A stretch of DNA of 64,000 nucleotides, from positions 105,412,021 to 105,476,020 of the forward strand of contig CM076991.1 of assembly GCA_039090855.1 (NCBI GenBank), in the 5' to 3' direction. A program made the translations under genes and the position numbers. This stretch comes from Macrothele yani. Its lineage: Eukaryota; Arthropoda; Arachnida; Araneae; Macrothelidae. Of this stretch, positions 33,265 to 44,481 are shown one piece after another. Positions within the stretch are counted from its first letter, which is position 1, and every line of letters starts with the position of its first letter. Below the pieces are notes generated by a model. It was not told the DNA's origin, did no database searches, and worked only from the letters and a program-made list of their open reading frames with translations.

Positions 33265-34817
33265 ATGAAAGAAGGCACGTGTCCTGAGCTGGCTAGGAGG
33301 GTATATAAGGTGTGCTGTAGGCATTCTGGAAACATATGGGCCTCAGGTGGCCTAGTGGTCAACGTTCGTGACTGCCACGGAGAAGACTTCGGGTTCGATC
33401 CCAGGCAGGTACGAACGCTCGAACCACTAAATACCCGCCGTGCGTCGGATGGGCACGTTAAGCTGTCTGACCCCGGGTACTGGCCCCCAGATAATAAATA
33501 AGGGCGTCTTCCTTCCCCTTTCTACCTCGCTTCCGTGTCACTTTCCTATCGGGCACCTTAACCCAAATCTCCTAGCTTCCTATTTCTAAGGGTTGTTTAA
33601 GACCTGGGGTCAGACACTCCTTTCCTAAAATCCTCTACCTATGATCAGATCACATCTGGAAACATATCACTTGTTGCTGTCATGGAAAAAAGGAGCGATT
33701 TATCAGATTTGCAAAAAAGGGATGATTATCGGCTTTCGGGACCAAGGGCGGCACTATTTCCGAAACAGCGCAGTTTGTGAACTGTTTGCGCGCTGCTGTG
33801 GTTAAAGTGTATCGTGATTGGAGAAATGGCACCATTGCGAATAAGCGACGTGAGAACTGCGGAGCACCACGTGCCATTGATGTGAGTGGTGAACGTCCGC
33901 TTCGAAGGTGTGTGAGGACGAAACGACACTCTACAATGGAGAACTTCACTGGCCGAATGAACTAGGGTCTACCGGAAGTGTGTCTAAAACGACAGTTCAG
34001 CGTGCCCTGTTGCGTATGGAGCTCCGATGCAGACGGATGGTCACTGCACCTATGCTAAAGAAGGTGCATCGGCAGAAAGGTTTACATATGCACGGCAGTA
34101 TCGGAATTGAATCACCGCTGATTGACAAAGGATTGTCTTCTTTGATGAGTCATGTTTTCTGCTTCATCGAACGAATGGATGTTGACGTATAAGACGAGAA
34201 ACATCGGAGAACAAACACTCTTCAACTATTGCTGTCAGAACACAAGCTGGTGGGGGCAGCGTTATGGTCTGGGGAAATGCACAATAGACCTTAGGTCGCG
34301 GTCCTGGGTCATTGTACCCACTCCCCTATTTGCCATTATGGTCTGGGAAATGTTTTCGTGGCATTCTCTAAGACCACTCATACTTGTGGAAGGCACTGTG
34401 GACAGAATTCGTTATGAATCCATCATCGCAGACCACGCACACCCATACATGCTGATTGTCTCCCCTGGGGCGGATCGTATCTTTCAACACAATAATGCGA
34501 CGTATCACACAGCTAGAAATGTCCGAGAGTGGTTGAAATAGTACGATGAAGGCGTCAAAGTACTTCACTGACCCCCTAATTCCTCAGACTTAAACCCAAT
34601 TGAACATCTGTGAATCGTGTTGTTTCCTCTGTGGATCCTCCATCACGCACCCTCCATCAGCTGTCAGATGCATTGCAGTCAGCATGACTCCACATACCTG
34701 TGAATAACTTCCAGCACCTCATTGAGTCACTCCCAGCACGTCTACTTGCTGTCCGCGCTGCACACGGCAGTTACTCTGTATATTAGCTGGGGATCACAAT
34801 AATGTGACTCGACCGTG
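33265..34817 (+). pseudogene. Tc1-like element, left end lost, with SINE-2 inside
   Basis: Same lineage as the reverse element at 60489-61585. The right end gtgactcgaccgtg with TA at 34818-34819 is intact. The left end is cut at about 33265. Coding remains include MEKRSDLSDLQK at about 33682, the catalytic-core MVWEMFSWHSLRPLILVEGT (34340-34400), and FQHNNATYHTARNVREWLK, where the second Asp is Asn. The C-terminal LIESLPARLLAV is present. Several frameshifts and stops make it inactive. Confidence 0.85.
33338..33654 (+). mobile_element. SINE-2 copy with perfect 13-bp duplication
   Basis: Flanked by tctggaaacatat at 33325-33337 and 33655-33667. The head has A box tggcctagtgg and B box gggttcgatccc. 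The body contains gccgtgcgtcggatgggcac and cctatttctaagggttgtt, and the 3' end is ctatgatcagatca. It lies in the 5' leader of the Tc1 element; the uninterrupted homologous site is seen in the copy at 60.5-61.6 kb. Confidence 0.94.
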
Positions 34818-34834
34818 TATATTATTCAAATTTG

Positions 34835-34839
<5 letters not shown>

Positions 34840-34867
<28 letters not shown>

Positions 34868-35075
34868 GTTGGAGGTTTAACGACCACCGTGAGCAACTCA
34901 ATGGGCTATAAGCAGTCGCCCGTCCCTAATTTAGGGTCACTGGTTCCAGGGAAGGGAGAGAGCCAGTGCCGTAAGACAAACACAACATCCATGCCTCACC
35001 GGGATTCGAACCCGGACCCCTTACGGACGAATGATCAGAGGCCAGCGCCTTAGACCACTGCGCCACCGGGGCGGC
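34840..35075 (-). mobile_element. SINE-1, full length, perfect 14-bp duplication
   Basis: A long poly-T (27 or so), complete body and complete head ending ccaccggggcggc. The flanking tcaaatttgggttt at 34826-34839 and 35076-35089 is perfect. Among the youngest insertions in the window, close in sequence to 28501-28730. Confidence 0.96.
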
Positions 35076-35139
35076 TCAAATTTGGGTTTCAGGGATGAAT
35101 ATGAATATGTTTAAGGTCTCAGTTACAAGACAAGCTGTA

Positions 35140-35858
35140 CGAGGGTCGTTCAAAAAGTAAGGAGACTTATTTTACATGGGTGTAATGCAGTAAACATACT
35201 TACACTTACATAGTTTCGAGATACTCTTCCTCTACCTGAATGCACCGATCCCACCTTTCTATCCACTTCCAGAAGGTGTGTTTGAAGCTCTTCCTCGACA
35301 TATGGTTCAGGATACCCATCACAGCATTGTTCAATTCAGCAAACCGATGCCCACGAAGTTGTTTTTTCACTTCAAGGAATAAGTAAGAAGTAACATGGAG
35401 CCAGGTCCGGTGAATACGGAGGGTCACCATCATTTCTATGCCTTGATCTTGGATAACTTCCATTGGCGACGAGTGATAACACGATTTGTCTTGTGTTCAT
35501 CCGTGAACAAGTTGGTAATCCACTCCGCATCGATTTCTCGGTACCCCAAGCGGTTTCTCACAAAGTCAACAATGAAATCATAGGGCAGTTGCATCACATT
35601 AGCAACATCCACAATGGTCTTTCGGAGGTCTTCGTGCAGGAGTGCCCCGATGGTATTGACATTAGCATCTGCAGTCGATGTCGAAAGCCTATTGGGGCGT
35701 GGCGCTTCTTCCAGACACTCTTACATTCAAACATTCTCAAACATTCATGTACGCGACAAAGCATCTTTCTTATAGGCTGTTTTAATCTTTCCGTGCGTTT
35801 CTGTGGCGGTTTTATTCAAACGTACGCAAAATTTCATAGTTGCTCTTTGCTCCAGTTA
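35140..35858 (-). pseudogene. Mariner relic with internal deletion
   Basis: The end cgagggtcgttcaaaaagta, after TA, is a classic mariner terminus. On the minus strand, LGYREIDAEWITNLFTDEHK is the second helix-turn-helix and linker, and it is joined almost directly to PPYSPDLAPCYF, the third catalytic region. The intervening catalytic core is deleted. The C-terminus KWIERWDRCIQVEEEYLE is intact. The other terminus is not present; the relic abuts a Tc1 end at 35861. Confidence 0.85.
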
Positions 35859-35860
35859 TA

Positions 35861-36046
35861 CACGGTCGAGTCGCACTATTATGACCACCAGCTAATATCC
35901 AGAGTAACCGCCGTGTGCAGCGCGGACAGCTACTAAACTGGCTGGGAGTGACTCAGTATGGTGCTGGAAGGTGTTCACAGGTATGTAGAGCCATGCTGAC
36001 TGCAGTGCATGTGATAGCTGATGGGAGGGGGCAGGGTCCATTTGGC
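35861..36046 (-). mobile_element. Tc1 terminal fragment (same family as 60.5 kb)
   Basis: Begins cacggtcgagtcgcac after TA, then gaccaccagctaatatcc, gtgcagcgcggacagctac and gtatgtagagccatgctgac, matching the left end of 60489-61585. It stops about 185 bp in, where a second mariner relic begins. Confidence 0.85.
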
Positions 36047-36600
36047 AACAGGTTCTGGAAGCTGCCCGGGTTCAGCCACTGCCGTTGCATATTAGGATTA
36101 CGGAAATAGACCCACTTTTCACCGCACGTAACGATTCTCTTGATGAAACGTACATCGCGCGGGTTTTCTCGGAGTTTCATGCACATTTCCACTCGGCAGT
36201 TTGCTTCAGCTGGCGTCAGTTCGTAAGGGACAAGGCGGCAGCTCCTGTAGACCTTTCCGAGGTCCTGAAGGTGACGAACCACGGTGGTCTGTGATATGCC
36301 CAGCTCGCGTGATAATATCCAAGTGCTGGTTGTCGGGTTTGCCTCTACAGCCTTGAGCATGGCCTCCGAATTCACGGTTCGCGGACTACCTGACCTTGGC
36401 TGATCGTCGAGGTTTCTGTCACCTGAGCGAAATTTCTTGAGCTATCTGGTTGTGGTGCTGTGGTCTACGGAACCTTCCCCTTTCGCATGACATATGTTAC
36501 GTGTTGCTTGAGCAGCATTATGGCCGAGTTCAAATTCGTAAAGCAAATGTTTCCTAATTAGCCAGTTGTGGCTGTTCACCTTTTAGGCATCCCAAATACT
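36047..36600 (-). pseudogene. Mariner transposase N-terminal half
   Basis: On the minus strand: NWLIRKHLLYEFELGHNAAQ, a stop, KKFRSGDRNLDDQPRSGSP, then the open segment 35953-36375 with NPTTSTWILSRELGISQTTV, the linker LVPYELT and the first catalytic motif region VTCGEKWVYFRNPNMQRQWL. The Asp of TGDEKW is Gly in this copy. The C-terminal half is absent. It differs in sequence from the mariner at 35140-35858. Confidence 0.87.
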
Positions 36601-36964
36601 GACAGAACGACGACATGCAGTGCTGTTCGCAGCAACGACTACCACTTTATATCCCTTTCGACTGAATACAGTACGCGACTTTAACTAGTTTAAACACGTG
36701 ACATACCCGTCGCAACACATGCGTTTATGCAAATATTGTAAAACTTTCGACTCACCTTCTGTATTTTGCCCTTACATAGTTTTGAAATGTAATTTGATAC
36801 AATGCCTTTGCGTCACAGAATCCCACAGGAATTTTATATCTCTGGTAGGCTATGTATACTGCTACATTTCAATATTTGCAATTAACTTAATCAAAAGAAT
36901 GCATATAAGATTCTTCAAGAAAAGCATAACTTCAAATTTTTTCCCGTTTTTTTTTATTACACAG

Positions 36965-37699
36965 CTTGTCCCAAAATAACTGAGTGCTTTTTTTATAAAA
37001 AAAATGTGTAATACTTCTTTCGACCTTAGCACGAATCTCGAAAAAACCGTAGCCATTGTAGTAACCATGCATAGCAACGCCGCAGCTGTTTATCAGCATG
37101 AGTCGTCGGAACTTCTCGGTTTAATAAGAGTTGTTTCGTGAACCGCTAACACATGTTTTTTCGCGCTGTGATTTTTTAGAAAAAAATGGACGTGAAAGAG
37201 GAACAAACATGCGCCATTAAATTTTGCTGTCGACTTAAGTCTGCCGGAGAGACTTTCCGTCTTATGCAAGAGGCTTAGAAAGATGAATGTCTAAGAAACC
37301 CGAGAATTTACAGATGGCATAAAGAATTTATGGATGGTCGTGAGTCGGCGGTTTAAGCGCGCATGGGCGAAGACATTCAACGAGTGTTACACAGGTAAAC
37401 ATCAATACAATAGGTGGTTTTATACTGGAAGACAGACACTTATCAATTATAGGTATCAAATATATAGTTCACACTTCAAAATCATCAATTCCCAGAATTT
37501 TAACCGAGCATTTGTGCATGAAACGAGTTTGTTCAACTTGTGTTCCCCGTTTCTTTTCATGTGGGGCCCAATGCAAGCCCACACAGGGGCAGGCCAGTCT
37601 GTCGTTTCTTATCCGGAGAAAATGAATACTAAGTTGATATCCCAATCTGCATTTCGTCCATACTTGTCACCATGGGACTTCTTGTTGTTCTCCATTTTA
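36965..37699 (+). pseudogene. Mariner, 5' part; continues at 40712-40938
   Basis: The terminus cttgtcccaaaataac (36965) pairs with the far right end ttttgggacaaccc at 40925-40938. The transposase starts MDVKEEQTCAIKFCCRLKSA at 37186 and continues to RNPRIYRWHKEFMDGRESA. After a decayed middle it reads YLSPWDFLLFSILN, the third catalytic region, where repeat family A interrupts it at about 37700. The 227-bp remainder after the insertion encodes a mariner C-terminus with stops. Confidence 0.8.
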
Positions 37700-39140
37700 A
37701 ACAAGAAAGATGACACCGAATTTTCGGGGGTAATGAGCACGTTTTTTTACATCCGTTCTAACGAGAATTAAATTTATCAAAGCTGTTCACAGTCAATGGA
37801 ACCGGTATGGAAAACAATAGCATCTAACGGAAGAAATAAGTTTTTCAATCGGGTTTTTAATCCAGCAGATATTGCTGTAAGTGGAATCGTGAACTTACGC
37901 CCTCTAGTTGCAGACTTATCAGTTTAAAAAATTGAAAATATATCAGAAAGATTTCGCAACGGAAACGCTTTCCAACAAAGAAAGAATTTTTCAAATCGGA
38001 CTCTTCGAAGCAGAGATATGCACAAATATAAGATATGCATCTACGCCCCCAAGCGGGAAAACCATGCATTATTTTAAGAAGAAAGTATTCTCAGAAGGTT
38101 TTTCCATGTGAGAGTTATCGGTCCAAGAAAAAAAAATAGTCGATTTTTCAGGAGCTCATATTTTGCAGCAAATACACCAGAAGCAGAAATTAACACTTAT
38201 GCCCCCTGGTGGCTAAACTATTATTTACCAAATATTAGGAATTATATGAAAAACATTTCCCATCAGGAGCTGTTAGCGATACAGGAAGAATTTTTCAAAT
38301 CGGAGTTTTAGAAGCAGAAATATCGGGAAAAACGCAATTTACCTTTGTGCCCCCTAGCGGAAAGGCTATGATTTACTTGAAAAATTTGAAATTATATGAA
38401 AAACATGTCACACCTGGAACTCTATCCAATAAAGAAAGAATTTTTTAAATCGGACCATTAAAACAGAGATATTGACAAAATAAGATTACATCTGCGCCCC
38501 CTGACGGAGAAACCATGTAATATTTTAAGACGAAAATATTTGGAAAAGGTTTGTCGACATGAGAGGTATCTGTCCTGGAACGAATTGTTTCAATCGAGGT
38601 TTTAGAAGTTCAGGTTTTTTGACAAATACATCAGAAGCAAAAATTAACGCTTACGTTCCCTGGTGGCCAAAGTATTCTTTTCCAAAAATTAGATATTATA
38701 TGCAAAAACATTTCCATCAGAAGCTGTATCCGCTGAAGAAAAAATGTTTTCAAATCGGAGTTTTAGAAGATGAAATAGCGGGGAAAACGTAATTTACTTT
38801 TACGCACCCTAGAAGAAAATCTATGCGTAACTTGAAAAAGTAACTATACCTAAAATACACTTCGACATAAATGGAATCGGACGATGAAAGAATTTTTTCA
38901 ATCGAGAAGCAAATATATGGAATAAATTGCATTTTGAATTAGACAGCATCTGCATTTACGCCCTCTGGAGGCGAAATTATACATCGCAAAAAAAAATGAA
39001 ATAAAGGATCATCATTCGCATATTTCAAGCATCCCAATGCAAAACGAATTTTTTCAAATCAGTCTAATAGTTGCAGAGATGCTGTCTACAGACAAACGGA
39101 CGGGCGGACAAACTGGTAACATAAGCACGATTTTTTTTAC

Positions 39141-40693
39141 GCTTTCCAACCGTAGGTTGAAGAAGCACATATGCTCCAGCTTTGTACGTCCGTCTGTCCG
39201 TTGGCACGATAATTCAGGTAAAAATAGTTTGAATTCGATAAAATTTTAGTATGTGGTAGAGGCTTACCTGGGGACGAACCCTATTGAATACAAAGGTCAC
39301 GACATACGAGCGGGATCGATTCCATTGCCCTTATGCCTCATAACTTGCGTAAATATGGTTCGATGTTTATGAAATTTTTATATGTAGTAGGGGACCACCT
39401 GGGAAGGAACCCTATTCAAAATGGGTGAAGTGGGGTTAAAGGTCAGGACATAGGAGCGGGATGCATTCCATTGCTCTTATGCGTCCTAACGTGCGTAAAT
39501 ATGGATCGATTTCGATGAAATTGTAGTATGTCGTAGGGGGCCACTTCGGGACGAAGCCTATTGAAAATGGACGGAATGGGGTCAAAGGTCAGTATATAGG
39601 ATCAGGATCAATTCCATCGCCCTTATTCCATACTATTAAAGAAGCACTTCTTGTATGTATGTAAATTTTATTTTTAAAACGGCTCTAAGGATTTTGATGA
39701 AAGTCGTTAACGTACCGTTTTCTGGTACTAGAAGTCGATTTAGCTTGATCTCGACTTTAGGAAAATTTGTTTAGTTGGTAAATAACCACCCCGAATTATA
39801 ACGTTTTTAGTGTCATGGCGTCGTTCCATTAATGTTGCCCATGCTTAGAAATCTTATGACGTCACAATTTCGCGTTTGAGAATGTTGGCGCGCGGTCACG
39901 CCATCTGTCTCATTACGTCACGCGTTGTGTGTGGATCTTATTAAAGTTTTATGACGTCACACTCTTGCGAGCAGATGGTCGTGATTCCCATCTGACTCAT
40001 TACGTCACGCGTTGTGTGCGTATGTTCGTCTGCACGATAACTCGCGTAAAAATCGTTGGATTTCGAGAAAATTTTATTATGTGGTAGGGGAACACCTGGG
40101 AAGGAACCCTATTGAAAGTGAACGAAATGGGGTCGAAGGTCAGGACATAGGAGCGGGATCCATTCCACTGCTTTTACATGTCATAACTAACGTAAGAAAG
40201 GTTCTATTTCGATGAAATGTTAGTATGTGGTAGAGGACAACCTGGGAACAAGCCCTATTGAAAATGGGCGAAATGGGGTCAAAGGTCAGGACATAGGAGT
40301 GGGATCACTTCCATCGCCATTATGCGTCATAACTTACGTAAAAATGCTTTGGTTTGAATGAAATGTTAGTATCTTGTAGAAGCATGCCTGGGAACGAATC
40401 CTATTGAAAATGGACGAAATGGGGTCAAAAGTTAAGACACAGGAGCGTGATCTATTTCATAGCCCTTATGCATCATAACTTACGTAAAAATGCTTCGATT
40501 GCGACAAAACTTTATCATGTTATTTCGGAGGTATACTGAATCGGTTCTGTTGAATATCATCAAAATGGGATGAAAGGTCAGGGCACAGGACCGAGATTTA
40601 TTCCACAGCCATTATCCTCATAACTTGAGTAATGATTTCTGGTATGTTGGAAAGCGTATTATAATCAATGCATTGCATGATTTTACTAACTTG
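39141..40693 (+). repeat. Repeat family B copy, 146-bp monomers
   Basis: Starts gctttccaaccgtaggttga and ends gattttactaacttg. Flanked by ttttac at 39135-39140 and 40694-40699, matching a single ttttac in the uninterrupted family A copy at 51.3 kb, so the duplication and insertion site are directly shown. The monomer landmark cgtaa(a/g)aa occurs at 40045, 40191, 40337 and 40483, a constant 146 bp. A Helitron-like piece lies inside at 39626-40018. Confidence 0.9.
39626..40018. mobile_element. Helitron-like fragment with CRE-type palindromes
   Basis: Begins tccatactattaaagaagc then tatgtatgtaaatttt and gattttgatgaaa, resembling the 5' TC(N)TACTATTATAAAG start of many invertebrate Helitrons. 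It ends with two related ~90-bp blocks, each running from tatgacgtcaca to attacgtcacgcgttgtgtg. No Rep/helicase coding and no certain CTRR end, so the class is tentative. Confidence 0.4.
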
Positions 40694-41116
40694 TTTTACA
40701 AAAGACGTGCTGAAAAGACATTACGGGAACAACAACTGGGACTGATCAACTTATTGCCGGTGCGGACGGGTGCTTCAACAGCATTTCAGAAGACCTCTAG
40801 AAGACATTCAAAAAGTGGGAGGAACGTTGTGACGCTTGTATTCAATGCAGGGGTCACAACGAAAAAGAAGATCACTTCCTTTAAAATTAAAGTACGCATA
40901 TTGTTTTTAAAAAAATTATCAGGTGTTTTGGGACAACCCTTGTAGTTACTATGCAAAACAAGTAGCACGCGTGCTGTGTTCTCATGCAAATCATTTCATA
41001 ACACCACACCGTCCTGCCTCCTGTGGAATATCATGCTTTTTTGATGGGGTTTTCTGCATTGTTTCTAAAAGCGGAGTAGGAGCTTTCATCAACAGAAATC
41101 GTGAAACCGATATAAT

Positions 41117-41290
41117 GCCGCCCCGATGGCGCAATGGTCTGAGCGCTGGCTTCTGACCATTCTTCTGAGGTGGGCTCGGATTCGAATCCCAGTGAAGCAT
41201 GGGTGTGGTGCCTGTGTTACGGTACTGGCTCTTTCCCATTTCGCTGGAACCAACGACCCTTAATTAGGGGCGGGCGACTTCTTGCACAGG
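41117..41290 (+). mobile_element. SINE-1, 3'-truncated
   Basis: Head gccgccccgatggcgcaatg with A box tggcgcaatgg, B box ggattcgaatccc, body to attaggggcgggcgacttct, then an abrupt switch to a different repeat (the one shared with 4540-4610). No poly-A. Confidence 0.88.
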
Positions 41291-41648
41291 TGGACTTGCG
41301 TAGCTACACATTTCATCTGTGTCATGGTCGTTTCTTAAGTTCGTCTAAATCTGAATAATATGTAATAGCAATAAACATTTCTTTTGAAAAACTAAACAGA
41401 TGAAATACATACTAATACCGCAGCCACAGTTTAGTAAATATTTAACTTTTATGACTGAAATATCTTCTTTCATTGGTTTTACGATAACATCATTCATTAA
41501 TTCCACCTACCTTCAATACCACTCAATGGCAGGAATTAGTAAACCTTTTTGTTTGTTGTTATGATTTAATTCCGTTTAGTATGTACCGCACTGTCGCTCG
41601 GTGTGGTCATGAGTGTCGCAAATAAGCGCAATGTGTTGTACATAAATA

Positions 41649-43031
41649 CACTCATCGTCAAAAAAATTGTTGCACCCAGAAGGATGTGTCGGGTTGCAAT
41701 ACTATTCAGAAGGAAGGTAAAGGTTACCAGGAACAATAAATGATTAAACATTGAGACTGATATGGGCAATATTTATTGATCTACACGCCAATAAGTAGTG
41801 CCTCTCAGCGACGCCATATTTGCTCACATAGCATTCGAGACGTCTCGGCATGGAGTTGTACAGGTTCCTAATGGTGTCCTGCGATAAGCCATCCCATGCT
41901 GCTTGAGTCTTCTCGCGCAGTTACTGCAGATTGTGCCGTAGGGGTGAAGTGCGGAAAGCGCGTCCAATAGCATTCCACACATTTTCAATCGGCGATAGGT
42001 CTGGCGATGCCGCTAGTCATGGCAGAGTGTCAGTGCCTTGAAGGCAAGCTCTCGAGACAATGCTGACGAGCGTTGTTCTGTTGGAAAATCGTACCGGAGG
42101 AAGCGTTTAGAAAAGGTAGGGCCACTGGTTGCAGGACCTCATTAACGTAACGTTGGGCTGTGAAAGTGCCTGTAATGAACACGAAAGGTGATCTGGCATC
42201 GTAGGCAATTGCACCCCACACCATGACACCGGGACTTCTGGACGTGTGAAGCTTGACAGTAAACTGTTCATCTTGACGCTGACCACGGTGCCTCCATACA
42301 CGGATTTGTTGGTCGTCTTCTCCAAGACAAAAGCGGGACTCATCGCTGAAGATCATCCGCTGCCATTCTGAGTGGCTTCCTTGACAGTCTGGCACGACAC
42401 CATTGCAGTCATTGGCGACGATGCAATGGTGCTAAGGGCAGTCGTCGTAACGGTCTGCGTGCGTGTAGTCCTACGTCGTGCAGCCGTCTGCCAATGGTGC
42501 TGGCACTAATCAGACAATGCATACTGCTCGTTGAATATCCGCAATCGTGGCTGTTGGGTCACTCCGAGCATCTCGGGCAACCCGTCGGCCTTCTCTCTCC
42601 GTGGTTCGTCTTGGTCTCCCAGATCCTTCCTGTCGCTGCCACGTGCCTTGTTTTATCAACTGCCGCCAACATCGTGTTATGGTGATGTCGGTATGGCGCG
42701 CAATACGGCGATAAGACCGTCCCGCCTCCCCGAGACCAACGATGCGGCACATCTCAAACTCCTCCAACTGCTTACGAACTTATCTCCGAGGTATACTTTA
42801 TTTGCAAAGGATGCAACCAACAAAACAGCAAGAGCCAGAATGGCAAGCACGCCTAACGGGAAGACCTTATATAGCCGATCAGGCACAGCGCTACAACCCC
42901 TCCTTGCGGGCGTCACATGCGCGGTCGAGCGTGATACTGGAATCATTTCTCACGATGTCAAACCTACCTACCAAGTTTCATTCCTGTCGGTTGCTTCCTT
43001 CTGGGTGCAACTATTTTTTTGACGATGAGTG
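41649..43031 (-). mobile_element. Tc1-like element with ~45-bp inverted repeats
   Basis: The left cactcatcgtcaaaaaaatt, then gttgcacccagaagga, is mirrored at 42985-43031. TA is present at 41647-41648 and 43032-43033. The length of 1383 bp is typical. The inverted repeats are well preserved compared with the coding region. Confidence 0.95.
41760..42767 (-). pseudogene. Tc1 transposase relic, second Asp changed
   Basis: Start MEEFEMCRIVGLGEAGRSYR at 42767 with a homeodomain-like helix-turn-helix and the RPRRTT hook. Stops follow after about 85 codons. In the next open frame MIFSDESRFCLG has the first Asp, and FQQNNARQH has Asn for the second Asp. In another frame SPDLSPIENVWNAIG has the Glu. 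The C-terminus SMPRRLECYV is present. At least two frameshifts. Confidence 0.9.
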
Positions 43032-43033
43032 TA

Positions 43034-43960
43034 AATGTATACTCTCAAATCCGGGTTCTATTTCACACGCACAAAGATCTTAGCATGCGAAAGATGCAGA
43101 GCATAAATTATCTACAACGAGGGCCAGGGTACTCTATATCTAATTTTTTTCTAACATCTGCATGCATACTTTTTTCCTAAATTCAAAGTCTGCCTGAAAT
43201 CGTTTAGTGCTACCATCTCCATTCGCACAACTCATCCACTAACTCTCCTTGCTCATCTGCCGGTGTTTGGGGAATAACGCACTTTTCTTATTTCGCTTTT
43301 AATGTTCCACTTTAATCATTTATCTTCAGAAATGCAAAACATAATTAGTCGTATTTTACTCATGGCGCGAACAAAGCCGAAAATCTGGAAAAAAAAAATA
43401 TGTTTATACTCTTAGAGAAAGCCAGCATGTACAATTATGCCGGACCAAGAATACAAAAAATAAAAGAACAATTCTTGTCTTGTGCGTCATTCATCAGCTA
43501 AAATTTCTGACTTTTCGCGAACGAGTGTGTTTTCGTACCCCTAGCTGTTCATGTTCCGATGAAACCATAGAGTGGTGAAAAGCCATTCGCTAAATTTCGA
43601 TCAGTTTTTTATCACCTTCTCAAAGCTGTTGTATATTCTAGCACTACTATACACTGAAAAACATTTTCTGAAATTTCCGAGCCATATTTGTGACTACTTT
43701 CGAAGCATATTTCTGATACAACCTTTTCGGTGAAATGACGGGGGAAAAGCCTTAATTTCACGGATTCTTCGTACTCCAGGAAAATTCTGAATTTTCAGAA
43801 AACTTTCCGCATATCCTTTCGTATATTGACGGTAAATTTCCGTTTTTAACAGATTTTAACGGAAAATTGGGAAATTTTTAGAAACTTTCCTGTTACTCCT
43901 TTCGTATATTAACGGGAAAATTCTGTTCTCACTTTTTTATAAACATCTGACGGAAAGAAC
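43034..43960. other. AT-rich intergenic DNA, nothing recognised
   Basis: Contains several gaaaatt/aattttc short inverted stretches near 43780-43920 but no gene. Confidence 0.5.
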
Positions 43961-43964
43961 CAAA

Positions 43965-44409
43965 ATATTCCAGCTATTTTTTATACTTTTTATACCCATA
44001 TCACGAAGAACCAAAATATTCCAGCTACGTATTTTTATACTTTTTATACCCATATCACGAAGAACCAAAATATTCCAGCTACGTATTTTTATACTTTTTA
44101 TACCCATATGACGAACAACCAAAATATTCCAGCTATTTTTTATACTTTTTATACCCATATCACGAAGAACCAAAATATTCCAGCTATTTTTTATACTTTT
44201 TATACCCATATCACGAAGAACCAAAATATTACAGCTATTTTTTATACTTTTTATACCCGTATCACGAAGAACTAAAATATTCCAGCTATTTTTTATACTT
44301 TTTATACCCATATCACGAAGAACCAAAATATTCCAGCTATTTTTTATCCTCTTTATACCCATATCACGAAGAACCAAAATATTCCAGCTATTCGCTGGAA
44401 TATTTGAGG
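43965..44409. repeat. 51/54-bp tandem array ending in a hairpin
   Basis: Nine units of cacgaagaaccaaaatattcc-type sequence; six or so are about 51 bp and two are 54 bp. The last unit ends in aaatattccagc, tattc, gctggaatattt (about 44382-44409), a perfect 12-bp hairpin that folds the unit back. On the minus strand the units stay in one frame (DMGIKSIKNSWNILVLR repeats over 146 codons) because both lengths are multiples of three. I do not call it a gene, as no start context or flanking gene supports it. Confidence 0.93.
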
Positions 44410-44481
44410 TTTGATTAACTACACTCTTTCAACAACAACAACAAAAAAAACACGAAGAACCCAGAAGAAATCATTCAATTG

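Larger units (their letters stand above)
37700..40711 (+). repeat. Repeat family A copy, interrupted by family B
   Basis: Left end aacaagaaagatgacaccg followed by the small hairpin acaccgaattttcgggg. Eight monomers carry GC motifs near 37897, 38040, 38199, 38347, 38494, 38652, 38803 and 38956; gtgccccctagcgg at 38347-38360 and atgccccctggtgg at 38199-38212 are good examples. The body runs to 39140, family B intervenes, and the last bases caaaagacgtgct (40699-40711) close the element. Inserted in a mariner transposase gene. Confidence 0.88.

Noticed and set aside
34152..34541. A 129-codon open frame as a host gene
   Set aside because: It contains the Tc1 core MVWEMFSW and FQHNNATYHTAR motifs, so it is transposase debris.
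35463..35936. A 157-codon plus-strand frame
   Set aside because: It is the antisense of a mariner helix-turn-helix region and a Tc1 end; the minus strand explains it.
42531..43022. A 163-codon plus-strand frame
   Set aside because: It lies antisense to the N-terminal part and leader of the Tc1 element at 41649-43031, with no independent family signal.
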